64,000 bases of DNA from Streptomyces sp. NBC_01431 (GTDB lineage Bacteria > Actinomycetota > Actinomycetes > Streptomycetales > Streptomycetaceae): positions 2,108,001 to 2,172,000 of the forward strand of contig NZ_CP109496.1 of NCBI RefSeq assembly GCF_036231355.1, read 5' to 3'. Positions 44,348 to 54,056 of the stretch are shown piece after piece. Position numbers and translations under genes: made by a program. How positions within the stretch are numbered: position 1 is the first letter of the stretch; the number at the start of each line of letters is the position of its first letter. The notes below the pieces were generated by a model, which had not been told where the DNA came from, searched no databases, and worked only from the letters and a program-made list of their open reading frames with translations.

Positions 44348-45586
44348 TCAGACCGGCAGGGTGACACGCATCACGAGGCCGCCGCCTTCGCGGGGCTCCG
44401 CGATGATACGGCCTCCGTGAGCCCGCGCGACCGACCGGGCGATGGAGAGGCCCAGACCGACCCCCTTGTCGCTGCCGGTGCGCTCGGTGCGCAGCCGCCG
44501 GAACGGCTCGAAGATGTTGTCGATCTCATACGCGGGGACCACTGGCCCCGTGTTCGACACCAGCAGCGTCGCATGGCCGTCCTTGAGCTCGGTGACCACT
44601 TCGACCCAGCCGCCTTCGGGGATGTTGTAGCGGACCGCGTTCTGGACCAGGTTCAGCGCGATGCGCTCCAGCAGCACGCCGTTGCCCTGAACGACCGCGA
44701 GGGCCCGCTCGCCCTTGATCTCCACACTCTTGGCCTCGGCCTCGCTCCGCACCTGGTCGATGGCGCGGGAGGCGACCTCGGCGAGGTCCACCGGCTTGCG
44801 GTCGATGATCTCGTTGTCGCTGCGGGCGAGCAGCAGCAGGCCCTCGACGAGCTGCTCGCTGCGCTCGTTGGTGGCCAGCAGCGTCTTGCCGAGCTGCTGG
44901 AGCTCGACCGGGGCGCCGGGGTCGGAGAGGTGCACTTCGAGCAGCGTGCGGTTGATCGCCAGCGGGGTGCGCAGCTCGTGCGAGGCGTTGGCCACGAACC
45001 GCTGCTGCGCGGTGAAGGCCCGCTCCAGGCGGTCCAGCATCTCGTCGAAGGTGTCGGAGAGTTCCTTGAGTTCGTCGTCGGGACCGTCCAGCTCGATCCG
45101 CCGGCTCAGGTCCGTGCCTGCCACCCGGCGGGCGGTGCGGGTGATCCGGCCGAGCGGCGAGAGCACCCGTCCGGCCATCGCGTACCCGAAGGCGAAGGCG
45201 ATGACGCTGAGGCCGACCAGGGCGAGCAGGGAGCGGCTCAGGAGGTTGTCCAGGGCCTGCTGCCGCTGCTGGGCCATGCAGGTGCTGATCGCGTCGTTGA
45301 ACTCCGCGACCGTGCCGCTCCTGGGGAGCTGGCAGTTGCTGGAGGACAGCGTGAGGTTCTGGGCCCCCACGATCTTGAAGGGGGTGCTGCCCGCGTGCAG
45401 GGCCTGGGCGGCGAGCAGGTAGATGATCGACAGGAGCAGTATCCCGGCAATCATGAACATGCCGCCGTAGAGCAGCGTGAGGCGTATCCGGATGGTGGGG
45501 CGCAGCCAGGGGAACGGTGGTTCGGCGCTCTTGGGGGCCCAGGTCGGTTTGGGAGGCGCCGTGGGCGGCGCGGGACTCGCGGCCAT
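44348..45586 (-). CDS. cutS: CutS-type sensor histidine kinase
   Basis: 412 aa from ATG at 45586. Membrane segments at about 37-60 and 118-140 enclose a short extracellular sensor with two cysteines, Cys85 and Cys103 (SSSNCQLPRSGTV; DAISTCMAQQ). HAMP domain (about 140-195), HisKA with His203 (VANASHELRTPLAINR) and HATPase (NLVQNAVRYNIP; DKGVGLGLSIARSVARAHGG). Pair and order with a CutR-type regulator 5 bp upstream match the Streptomyces CutRS system linked to secretion/redox stress and antibiotic control. The Cys pair could be the redox switch; that is inference. Confidence 0.88.
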   Translation of the reverse strand: MAASPAPPTAPPKPTWAPKSAEPPFPWLRPTIRIRLTLLYGGMFMIAGILLLSIIYLLAAQALHAGSTPFKIVGAQNLTLSSSNCQLPRSGTVAEFNDAISTCMAQQRQQALDNLLSRSLLALVGLSVIAFAFGYAMAGRVLSPLGRITRTARRVAGTDLSRRIELDGPDDELKELSDTFDEMLDRLERAFTAQQRFVANASHELRTPLAINRTLLEVHLSDPGAPVELQQLGKTLLATNERSEQLVEGLLLLARSDNEIIDRKPVDLAEVASRAIDQVRSEAEAKSVEIKGERALAVVQGNGVLLERIALNLVQNAVRYNIPEGGWVEVVTELKDGHATLLVSNTGPVVPAYEIDNIFEPFRRLRTERTGSDKGVGLGLSIARSVARAHGGRIIAEPREGGGLVMRVTLPV

Positions 45587-45591
45587 CGCCG

Positions 45592-46245
45592 TCAGATCCG
45601 GTATCCCGAGCCGGGCACGGTGACGATCACCGGGGGCTCGCCGAGCTTGCGCCGCAGCGTCATGACGGTCACGCGCACCACGTTGGTGAACGGGTCGGTG
45701 TTCTCGTCCCAGGCCTTCTCCAGGAGCTGTTCGGCCGAGACCACGGCTCCTTCGCTGCGCATGAGGACCTCAAGAACCGCGAACTCCTTCGGCGCGAGCT
45801 GGATCTCCCTGCCCTCGCGGAAGACCTCCCGGCGGTTGGGGTCCAGCTTGATGCCGGCGCGCTCCAGGATGGGCGGCAGCGGCACGGTGGTGCGCCGGCC
45901 GAGCGCACGCACGCGGGCGGTCAGCTCGGTGAAGGCGAAGGGCTTGGGCAGGTAGTCGTCCGCGCCGATCTCCAGGCCCTCCACGCGGTCGCTGACGTCT
46001 CCGGCCGCGGTCAGCATCAGGACCCGGGTGGGCATGCCCAGCTCGACGATCTTGCGGCAGACGTCGTCGCCGTGGACGAGCGGGAGGTCACGGTCGAGGA
46101 CGACGACGTCGTAGTCGTTCACGCCGATCCGCTCCAGGGCCGCGGCGCCGTCGTACACGACGTCGACGGCCATGGCCTCCCGGCGCAGTCCGGTGGCCAC
46201 CGCATCGGCGAGCAGTTGCTCGTCCTCGACGACGAGTACGCGCAC
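45592..46245 (-). CDS. cutR: CutR-type response regulator
   Basis: 217 aa from ATG at 46245, the length of the S. lividans/S. coelicolor CutR as I recall it. OmpR family: receiver with Asp51 (DVVVLDRDLPLVHGDD), ADDYLPKPFAFTELTAR, and a winged helix (LAPKEFAVLEVLMRSEGAVV; VVRVTVMTLRRKLGEPP). It precedes the kinase gene with a 5-bp gap. The 344-bp upstream region contains its promoter. Confidence 0.92.
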   Translation of the reverse strand: MRVLVVEDEQLLADAVATGLRREAMAVDVVYDGAAALERIGVNDYDVVVLDRDLPLVHGDDVCRKIVELGMPTRVLMLTAAGDVSDRVEGLEIGADDYLPKPFAFTELTARVRALGRRTTVPLPPILERAGIKLDPNRREVFREGREIQLAPKEFAVLEVLMRSEGAVVSAEQLLEKAWDENTDPFTNVVRVTVMTLRRKLGEPPVIVTVPGSGYRI

Positions 46246-46589
46246 GGCGCATTTCCTTCCCTAGGGACCCGCGTCGTCCGCGGGCAGATCTCTGCACTGA
46301 ACCAGTGACTGTGAGCATCCATCCTGCCCCGTACGCCCATAAACCGGCGGTAAGACGGTGCGAGGCTCCCAGCGGCGGCCACCTGCGGTTTCCAGCCACG
46401 CAGGCGGGCTTCAGCGGGAATAGACAGGATTACCGCGGCAGTTGAGGTTTCTTTGAGAGTGGGTGTGGGGAGGACGACTGCACACCCCGCGATCACGCCC
46501 TGTATGTGGCATGCCACATCTTGATGTCGTGGTCGCAACCCACCGTCGGCACACCCCTGTGCCACCGACCCACGACGAGGGGGCGCACC
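46246..46589. other. cutR / small ORF divergent intergenic region
   Basis: 344 bp between divergent genes. It contains a perfect 16-bp palindrome (46504-46519) described separately. Otherwise no coding sequence or RNA gene recognised. Confidence 0.55.
46504..46519. promoter_or_regulatory. Perfect 16-bp palindrome ATGTGGCATGCCACAT
   Basis: Each half, ATGTGGCA and TGCCACAT, is the exact reverse complement of the other, about 70 bp upstream of the 56-aa gene at 46590. Dyads this long without mismatch are rare by chance and normally mark a dimeric regulator's site. The regulator is unknown; CutR, a tandem-repeat binder, is not the obvious one. Confidence 0.55.
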
Positions 46590-46760
46590 ATGGACGCTTT
46601 CACCGCAGGGCTGCTGCAGCGCATAAGGACCACGGAAACCGACCTCACACGGGCGCGCGAGACCGGCGACGACTTCCTCGTCGACGTGGAGCAGGCCGAG
46701 CTGGACGATCTGCATCGTCTGGCCGCCGAGCACGGCGTCGAGGTAGCCGTAGCGCACTGA
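46590..46760 (+). CDS. Small conserved actinobacterial protein
   Basis: 56 aa from ATG at 46590 (MDAFTAGLLQRIRTTETDLT), GAGGGGG upstream. A single helical hairpin-like, acidic sequence ARETGDDFLVDVEQAELDDL, no Cys, no membrane segment. Followed 14 bp later by a strong terminator, so it is a monocistronic unit. Function unknown. Confidence 0.75.
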   Translation: MDAFTAGLLQRIRTTETDLTRARETGDDFLVDVEQAELDDLHRLAAEHGVEVAVAH

Positions 46761-46774
46761 CCCCACCCACCAGG

Positions 46775-46807
46775 AAACCCCGGCGCCACGGGACGGCGCC
46801 GGGGTTT
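46775..46807. terminator. Bidirectional terminator hairpin
   Basis: AAACCCCGGCGCC (46775-46787), loop ACGGGAC, GGCGCCGGGGTTT (46795-46807): perfect 13-bp stem flanked by A and T runs, between the small gene and the convergent phosphatase gene. Confidence 0.85.
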
Positions 46808-46831
46808 CGTCATGCCCGGGGGTTGCGGCGC

Positions 46832-47632
46832 TCAGTCGTGCCAGGCGCCGTGCTCCTCCAGGAGCGCCTGGAGCGGGCCGAAGAGCTGCGGGGAGGCGGC
46901 GATCGCCAGCTCCCCGGAGGCCGGTGTGCCGGGTCGGCCGCCGGTGAGCGCGCCGGCCTCGCGAGCGATGAGGTCACCGGCCGCCAGGTCCCAGGGGTTC
47001 AGACCGCGCTCGTAGTACCCGTCGAGGCGGCCCGCGGCCACGTCGCACAGGTCGATGGCCGCCGAACCACCGCGGCGGATGTCGCGGAACCGCGGGATCA
47101 GCCGCTGGGCCACGTCCGCCTGGTGGGCGCGTACGGACTGGACGTAGGCGAATCCGGTCGCCACCAGGGACTGGGACAGCGGGGCCGGCGGGCGGCAGCG
47201 CAGCGGGCGCTCGCCCTCGAAGGCGCCGCCGCCGAGGACGGCGTGGTAGGTCTCGCCGCGCATCGGGGCCGCGACGACGCCCGCCACCCGCCGGCCGTCC
47301 TGTTCGGCGGCGATGGAGACGGCCCAAGTGGGCAGCCCGTACAGGTAGTTGACGGTTCCGTCGAGCGGGTCGATGACCCAGCGGACGCCGCTGGTGCCCT
47401 CGCTGGACGCGCCCTCCTCACCGAGGAAGCCGTCGTGTGGGCGTCGCTCACCGAGGTAGCCGGTGATCAGCTTTTCGGCGGCGATGTCCATCTCGGTCAC
47501 CACGTCGATGGGGCTGGTCTTGGTGGCGGCGACGGCGAGGTCGGCCGGGCGGCCGTCGCGCAGCAGCTCGCCGGCCCGCCGCGCGGCCTCCAGCGCGAGG
47601 CCGAGCAGTTCGCGGTGCAGGGGGTCGGTCAT
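46832..47632 (-). CDS. Inositol monophosphatase-family protein
   Basis: 266 aa from ATG at 47632 (MTDPLHRELLGLALEAARRA), GGAGCGACC upstream. Metal and phosphate motifs are intact: GEEGASSEGTSG, WVIDPLDGTVNYLYGLPTWA and the C-terminal NPWDLAAGDLIAREAGA (Asp ligand). It is a Mg-dependent, Li-sensitive type phosphatase acting on inositol monophosphate, histidinol phosphate, 3'-phosphoadenosine phosphate or related substrates; which one is not readable. Downstream of ferrochelatase by 34 bp on the same strand. Confidence 0.9.
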   Translation of the reverse strand: MTDPLHRELLGLALEAARRAGELLRDGRPADLAVAATKTSPIDVVTEMDIAAEKLITGYLGERRPHDGFLGEEGASSEGTSGVRWVIDPLDGTVNYLYGLPTWAVSIAAEQDGRRVAGVVAAPMRGETYHAVLGGGAFEGERPLRCRPPAPLSQSLVATGFAYVQSVRAHQADVAQRLIPRFRDIRRGGSAAIDLCDVAAGRLDGYYERGLNPWDLAAGDLIAREAGALTGGRPGTPASGELAIAASPQLFGPLQALLEEHGAWHD

Positions 47633-47666
47633 GGTCGCTCCTTGGGGCGGGGGTGGGACCAGGCCT

Positions 47667-48824
<1,158 letters not shown>

Positions 48825-48966
48825 GGTTCCGATCCTGCCATCCGCCTCTGACAAGCGGTGAGCCGAGCCGGGGGTGGGCCCCGGAAAAGGCGGTGCGCCA
48901 GTCGACTTCAGCATCGTACGCTTTAGGAATTAATTACACGCGTCACGCCGGATACCGGAGTCCCCG

Positions 48967-50208
48967 TTGCCCAGTCCCTATCGCGCGATCTTCGCCGCCC
49001 CCGGCAGCAAGGGGTTCTCCGCAGCCGGCCTGCTCGGCCGGATGCCGCTGTCGATGATGGGCATCGGCATCGTGACCATGGTCTCCCAGCTCACCGGCCG
49101 CTACGGCCTGGCCGGGGCGCTCTCCGCGACGCTCGCCATGTCGGCCGCCGTGCTCGGCCCCCAGATATCCCGGCTCGTGGACCGGCACGGCCAGCGCCGC
49201 GTACTGCGCCCGGCCACCATCGTCGCCGTCGCCGCCGTCGCGGGACTCCTCGTCTGCGCCCAGCAGGGCGCCCCGGACTGGACCCTGTTCGTCTTCGCGG
49301 CGGGCGCCGGCTGCGTGCCGAGCGTCGGCTCGATGGTCCGGGCCCGCTGGGCCGAGATATACCGGGGCGACGCGCAGAACCTGCACACGGCGTACTCGTG
49401 GGAGTCGATCGTCGACGAGCTGTGCTTCATCGTGGGGCCGATCCTCTCCATCGGGCTCTCCACCGCGTGGTTCGCCGAGGCGGGCCCGCTGATCGCGGCC
49501 TGCTTCCTGGTGGCCGGCGTGTTCTGGCTGACCGCCCAGCGCGCCACCGAACCCGTGCCGCATCCGCGCGAACACCACACCGGCCGCTCCGCGCTCGACT
49601 CGCGCGGACTACAGGTCCTGGTCGCCACCTTCGTCGCCACCGGCGCCATCTTCGGCTCGGTCGACGTCGTCACCGTGGCCTTCGCCGACGAACGCGGCCA
49701 CAAGGCGATGGCCAGCCTGGTGCTCGCCGTGTACGCGCTGGGCTCCTGCATGGCGGGAGCGGTGTTCGGGCTGCTGCGCCTCAAGGGCGCGGCGTCGACC
49801 AGGTGGCTGGTGGGTGTCTGTGCGATGGCGGTGAGTATGATCCCGCTCCAACTGGCCGGGAACCTGCCGTTCCTTGCCGTGGCGCTCTTTGTCGCGGGCC
49901 TGTCCATCGCGCCGACGATGGTGACGACGATGGCCCTCGTCGAACAGCACGTACCGCGCAGCAGGCTCACCGAGGGCATGACCTGGACCAGTACCGGGCT
50001 CGCGGTGGGTGTGGCGCTCGGCTCCTCCGCCGCGGGTTGGGTGGTGGACGCCTCGGGCGCCGAGGCGGGGTACCTGGTGTCCGTCGTGGCGGGAACGCTC
50101 GCGGCCGCGGTGGCGTTCCTGGGGTACCGCCGGCTTCGCAGGCCGGTGCCGCATCGGGAGGGGCTCGAAGCAGATGAGCGGAGCGAACGGCAGCAGCACC
50201 TGGCGTAA
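48967..50208 (+). CDS. MFS transporter
   Basis: 413 aa from TTG at 48967 with GGAG seven bases upstream; no ATG or GTG start is closer to the conserved N-terminus. About 12 membrane segments and the MFS loop-2 motif SRLVDRHGQRRVLRPATI, a symmetrical loop in the middle (PHPREHHTGRSALDSRG) and a short polar C-terminus. Belongs to the drug/sugar type set of actinobacterial permeases; cargo unknown. Its end overlaps the flavoprotein start by 35 bp, so the two are co-translated. Confidence 0.85.
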   Translation: MPSPYRAIFAAPGSKGFSAAGLLGRMPLSMMGIGIVTMVSQLTGRYGLAGALSATLAMSAAVLGPQISRLVDRHGQRRVLRPATIVAVAAVAGLLVCAQQGAPDWTLFVFAAGAGCVPSVGSMVRARWAEIYRGDAQNLHTAYSWESIVDELCFIVGPILSIGLSTAWFAEAGPLIAACFLVAGVFWLTAQRATEPVPHPREHHTGRSALDSRGLQVLVATFVATGAIFGSVDVVTVAFADERGHKAMASLVLAVYALGSCMAGAVFGLLRLKGAASTRWLVGVCAMAVSMIPLQLAGNLPFLAVALFVAGLSIAPTMVTTMALVEQHVPRSRLTEGMTWTSTGLAVGVALGSSAAGWVVDASGAEAGYLVSVVAGTLAAAVAFLGYRRLRRPVPHREGLEADERSERQQHLA

Positions 50209-51487
50209 CTGGGCGGGGAACGTCACCGCCCGCCCGGCGAGGGAAGTCTCCCCGGCCTCGGCGGCCGAGCTCGCGGACGTTGTGCGCCGGGCGGCCGAGG
50301 ACGGGCTGAAGGTGAAGGCGGTCGGCACCGGCCACTCCTTCACCGCGGTGGCGGCCACCGACGGCGTGCTCATACGCCCCGATCTGCTGACGGGCATCCG
50401 CGGCATCGACCGGACGGCGCTGACCGTCACCGTGGAGGCCGGCACGCCGCTGAAGCGGCTGAACGCGGCGCTGGCCAGGGAGGGCCTGTCGCTCACGAAC
50501 ATGGGCGACATCATGGAGCAGACGGTGGCGGGCGCCACCAGCACCGGAACACACGGCACCGGCCGCGATTCGGCCTCGATCTCCGCCCAGATCAAGGGAC
50601 TTGAGCTGGTGACGGCGGACGGCTCACTGCTGACCTGCTCCGAGAAGGAGAACCCCGACGTCTTCGCGGCGGCCCGGATCGGTCTCGGCGCCCTCGGCGT
50701 GGTCACCGCGATCACCTTCGCCGTCGAGCCGGTCTTCCTGCTCACCGCCCGCGAGGAGCCGATGACCTTCGACAAGGTCACCTCCGATTTCGGGGAACTC
50801 TTCGCGGAGAACGAGCATTTCGAGTTCTACTGGTTCCCGCACACCGGCAACTGCAACACCAAGCGCAACAATCGCAGCGCCGGCCCCGCCGCTCCGCCCG
50901 GCAGGCTGAGCGGCTGGATCGAGGACGAGTTCATGTCCAACGGGCTCTTCCAGGTGGTGTGTTCACTGGGCCGCGCGGTGCCCGCGACGATCCCGTCGAT
51001 CGCGAAGCTGTCCAGCCGGGCGCTCTCCGCCCGCACGTACACCGACATTCCGTACAAGGTCTTCACAAGCCCGCGCCGCGTGCGGTTCACGGAGATGGAG
51101 TACGCACTGCCCCGCGAGGCGGTGGTGGGAGCGCTGCGCGAGGTGAAGGCGCTGGTGGAGCGTTCACCGCTGCGGGTGAGCTTCCCGGTGGAGGTGCGCA
51201 CCGCCCCCGCCGACGACATCGCGCTCTCCACCGCCTCGGGCCGCGAGAGCGCGTACATAGCCGTGCACATGTACAAGGGCACTCCGTACCAGGCGTACTT
51301 CACCGCGGTCGAGCGGATCATGACCGCGCACGCGGGGCGGCCGCACTGGGGCAAGGTGCATACGCGCGACGCCGGTTACTTCTCCGAGGTCTACCCGCGC
51401 TTCGCCGAGTTCACCGCCCTGCGTGACCGGCTCGACCCGGAGCGCCGGTTCGCCAACGACTACCTGCGGCGCGTCCTCGGCGACTGA
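50174..51487 (+). CDS. FAD-binding oxidoreductase, D-arabinono-1,4-lactone oxidase/alditol oxidase type
   Basis: 437 aa from ATG at 50174. PCMH/BBE-type FAD domain near the N-terminus (VKAVGTGHSFTAVAATDGVL; NMGDIMEQTVAGATSTGTHG) and an ALO-type C-terminal domain (HWGKVHTRDAGYFSEVYPRF; RERLDPERRFANDYLRRVLG-like end). These enzymes oxidise sugar lactones or polyols with oxygen. Coupled to the MFS transporter gene, so the pair may import or export and oxidise the same compound; that is inference. Confidence 0.87.
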   Translation: MSGANGSSTWRNWAGNVTARPAREVSPASAAELADVVRRAAEDGLKVKAVGTGHSFTAVAATDGVLIRPDLLTGIRGIDRTALTVTVEAGTPLKRLNAALAREGLSLTNMGDIMEQTVAGATSTGTHGTGRDSASISAQIKGLELVTADGSLLTCSEKENPDVFAAARIGLGALGVVTAITFAVEPVFLLTAREEPMTFDKVTSDFGELFAENEHFEFYWFPHTGNCNTKRNNRSAGPAAPPGRLSGWIEDEFMSNGLFQVVCSLGRAVPATIPSIAKLSSRALSARTYTDIPYKVFTSPRRVRFTEMEYALPREAVVGALREVKALVERSPLRVSFPVEVRTAPADDIALSTASGRESAYIAVHMYKGTPYQAYFTAVERIMTAHAGRPHWGKVHTRDAGYFSEVYPRFAEFTALRDRLDPERRFANDYLRRVLGD

Positions 51488-51492
51488 CCGGC

Positions 51493-52413
51493 CTACGGGG
51501 TGGGAGTGCTCCCGGACCGGCTCTCCGGGGTGCCCGGCCCGCCGGAACTCCCGGTTCCGGTGGCGGATCCGTTCGTCGCGGAGCCCGTCGGCTGCGACGG
51601 GGTGGGCGTCGGAGTCGTACCGCCGGAGCCGGACCCGGATCCGGAGGTCGAACCTGAGCCCGCGTCATGGGACTTCGAGGGGGACGGCGAGGACGAGGGG
51701 TCGGGCTTGGCCGAGTCGCCTCCGGGCGTCGCCCCGTCGCCGGCACCCGGCGACGACGAACCACCGCTGCCGGGCGAGGGCTTGCGCCCGTCCTCGGCAT
51801 CCGACGGCGCGTTGTCCGGTGGCGTCCGCTTCTCGCCGCCGCCGGTGAGCACGGATTGCAGGGTGGTGCCGGAGCCGTGGCCGCCGACCTCACTGCCGGA
51901 GACCAGCTCGTACGCGGTGATGCCGCCCATCGACACCCCGAAGACGACGGCGGCCGCGAGCAGGGGCCGCTTCCACCCGCGCAGCCGGGTGCCGTGCACG
52001 GTCGCGTCGTTGAACTCCCGGGCCGGGCGGGCGCCGGACCGTGGCAGCTGGGTCTCGTCGACGGACTTGAGCAGTTGGGTGCGGTCCGCGTCGGCCCGCG
52101 GCAGCACGGTGGTCTCGTCCTGGACTGCCTTCTTGTAGGGGGAGACCACAGGCACGTGGCGGGAGCCGACCTTGGCCTGCACGGTCACCTCGCGCAGCTG
52201 CTCGCCGGTCCGCCTGAAGAAGTGCTGGAAGACGGTGCCGCCACATGTGGCGACCACGCTCACCACGCCGGCACCGATGAACGTCCCGTACACGCCCAGC
52301 GTGGAGGCCAGCACCGCGGCGGTGACCGCGGCGAGTGCGCTGCCCGCCACCTGAGGCACGCTCAGGTCGATGCGCTTGTTGTCTTCTGTCCCGGTGCCCT
52401 GCTTGTCACCCAT
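51493..52413 (-). CDS. Streptomycete membrane protein with Ser/Gly/Pro-rich extracellular tail
   Basis: 306 aa from ATG at 52413 (MGDKQGTGTEDNKRIDLSVP). Two membrane segments at about 25-60 (GSALAAVTAAVLASTLGVYG) and 140-160 (RPLLAAAVVFGVSMGGITAY) surround a cytoplasmic domain with VTVQAKVGSRHVPVVSPYKK. After the second segment come about 130 residues of low-complexity Ser/Thr/Gly/Pro with repeated SGSGSG and TPTPTPS, typical of wall-spanning linkers. Convergent with the flavoprotein. Function unknown. Confidence 0.8.
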   Translation of the reverse strand: MGDKQGTGTEDNKRIDLSVPQVAGSALAAVTAAVLASTLGVYGTFIGAGVVSVVATCGGTVFQHFFRRTGEQLREVTVQAKVGSRHVPVVSPYKKAVQDETTVLPRADADRTQLLKSVDETQLPRSGARPAREFNDATVHGTRLRGWKRPLLAAAVVFGVSMGGITAYELVSGSEVGGHGSGTTLQSVLTGGGEKRTPPDNAPSDAEDGRKPSPGSGGSSSPGAGDGATPGGDSAKPDPSSSPSPSKSHDAGSGSTSGSGSGSGGTTPTPTPSQPTGSATNGSATGTGSSGGPGTPESRSGSTPTP

Positions 52414-52911
52414 CCCCAGCCTCTGTTCGCCCTTCTCGTCCGTCTTGCACAGAGAAGGGACATTTGAGCGAAGCGAATAGTTCCACTTTCGGGGATTGTG
52501 TGAAGCAAGACACGTGGAGGGCAGGTGGGGACGCGGGGCGGCGACCCCAACTCCCGTACCCCGCGAGAACTTCGGCGGCGCGCCGGTCCACCCAGGTGGC
52601 CCGAATGGAGTACTGTGGCGAGCCCTGGGCCCCGGGTCCCACACGGGTATCCGGGACTACGGGAGGGGGCCGAAAGCGGCACTCGAACCGGCGGCGCCGC
52701 GGCACCGCACGGGCGCCTGCTGCACAGAGTGACCAGACCGGTCACTCTGCGTTGCGAAAAGGTAACCGTGCCATAACGGCGTTCCAGGGCCCATGCCCGA
52801 CACGCCGGGCAACTCGGCAATGTTGTGGCAGGCTGCACCCGGGCAGGCCACACTCGACTAGCGGAAGCAGCGACGCACGTGACGTCGGCAGGCACCACCC
52901 GGGAGGTCCCC
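52414..52911. other. Membrane protein / sepH divergent intergenic region
   Basis: 498 bp. A 10-bp-arm inverted repeat at 52725-52749 is the only structured element found. Open frames here lack similarity and are not called. The sepH promoter should lie between about 52750 and 52880. Confidence 0.55.
52725..52749. promoter_or_regulatory. Inverted repeat CAGAGTGACC-N5-GGTCACTCTG upstream of sepH
   Basis: Perfect 10-bp arms separated by AGACC, about 160 bp before the sepH start. Could be an operator or a hairpin closing the divergent transcript. The GTGACC-N5-GGTCAC core resembles two-fold regulator sites. Confidence 0.5.
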
Positions 52912-53955
52912 ATGCCCGAACTGCGTGTCGTGGCCGTCTCCAACGACGGCACACGACTGGTGCTCAAGGCTGCGGACAGCACGGAGTACACGCTTCCGAT
53001 CGACGAGCGGCTCCGCGCCGCTGTGCGCAACGACCGGGCCCGCCTCGGACAGATCGAGATCGAGGTGGAGAGCCACCTCCGGCCGCGCGACATCCAGGCG
53101 CGGATACGAGCCGGTGCCTCCGCCGAGGAGGTCGCCCAGTTCGCCGGTATTCCGGTCGACCGCGTGCGCCGGTTCGAAGGCCCCGTCCTCGCGGAGCGCG
53201 CCTTCATGGCGGAGCGGGCACGGAAGACCCCCGTGCGGCGTCCGGGCGAGAACACCGGCCCCCAGCTCGGTGAGGCGGTGCAGGAGCGGCTGCTGCTGCG
53301 CGGCGCCGACAAGGAGAGCGTCCAGTGGGATTCCTGGCGCCGCGACGACGGCACCTGGGAAGTCCTGCTCGTGTACCTGGTCGCGGGCGAGCCGCACTCG
53401 GCGAGCTGGACCTACGACCCGCCGCGCAGGCTCGTGCAGGCCGTCGACGACGAGGCCCGTTCGCTGATCGGCGAGTCCGACGACACCATCACCACGGTTC
53501 CCGAGCCCAGCTTCCCGTTCGTGCCGAGGATCGCGCGGCTGCCCCGGGACCGGCCACTGGACCGCGCCCTGGACCGGCAGTTGGAGCGGCCCGCGCCGCC
53601 GCCGGAACCGGTCGCGGACGAGAGCGACTCGCTGACCAGCCTGCTCGAAGCCGTACCGAGCTTCCGCGGCGACATGGTCGTACCCGAGCGTCCCTCGACG
53701 CCGCCCGAGCCGCCGGAGGCCGAACCGGTCGCCGAGCCGGAGGCCGAGGAGCCACCCGCGCCGGCCGCTTCGGCGGGAGCGGGGTCGGCGTACGCGGACG
53801 TGCTGATGCCGCGCACCGTGGCCGGTCACCGCGACCGGCTCACCGGCACCACCGACCGCCAGGCCGAGGCGGACGGCGTCCGTCCGGGGCGCCGGGCCGC
53901 GGTGCCGAGCTGGGACGAGATCGTGTTCGGGACCCGCAGGAAGAAGCAGGACTGA
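52912..53955 (+). CDS. sepH: Septation protein SepH (DUF3071)
   Basis: 347 aa from ATG at 52912 (MPELRVVAVSNDGTRLVLKA), GGGAGG upstream. The N-terminal DUF3071 domain (1 to about 165) includes a helix-turn-helix-like segment DIQARIRAGASAEEVAQFAG. The C-terminal half is long, Pro/Glu-rich and disordered, ending in conserved PSWDEIVFGTRRKKQD. SepH is an FtsZ-binding actinobacterial protein that promotes FtsZ bundling and sporulation septation. Cytoplasmic and associated with FtsZ rings. Confidence 0.93.
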   Translation: MPELRVVAVSNDGTRLVLKAADSTEYTLPIDERLRAAVRNDRARLGQIEIEVESHLRPRDIQARIRAGASAEEVAQFAGIPVDRVRRFEGPVLAERAFMAERARKTPVRRPGENTGPQLGEAVQERLLLRGADKESVQWDSWRRDDGTWEVLLVYLVAGEPHSASWTYDPPRRLVQAVDDEARSLIGESDDTITTVPEPSFPFVPRIARLPRDRPLDRALDRQLERPAPPPEPVADESDSLTSLLEAVPSFRGDMVVPERPSTPPEPPEAEPVAEPEAEEPPAPAASAGAGSAYADVLMPRTVAGHRDRLTGTTDRQAEADGVRPGRRAAVPSWDEIVFGTRRKKQD

Positions 53956-53958
53956 ACA

Positions 53959-53987
53959 GGGGGAGGTGGCCGGCGGACACCTCCCCC
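53959..53987 (+). terminator. sepH terminator hairpin 1
   Basis: GGGGGAGGTG (53959-53968), 9-nt loop, CACCTCCCCC (53978-53987): perfect 10-bp stem 4 nt after the sepH stop. Confidence 0.75.
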
Positions 53988-54009
53988 ACTTCAGCGAATT
54001 CGGTTCGGC

Positions 54010-54046
54010 GCCGGGGTCCGCACGCACACCGCGTGCGGACCCCGGC
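54010..54046. terminator. Second terminator hairpin between convergent sepH and sulfurtransferase
   Basis: A 16-bp perfect stem, arms 54010-54025 and 54031-54046 (core GGGGTCCGCACGC / GCGTGCGGACCCC) around loop ACACC. Together with the preceding hairpin it isolates two convergent genes. Confidence 0.8.
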
Positions 54047-54056
54047 AACCTTGCGA

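Noticed and set aside
52496..52732. 78-codon ORF in the sepH upstream gap
   Set aside because: No RBS, no similarity and GC-skewed composition of a chance frame.
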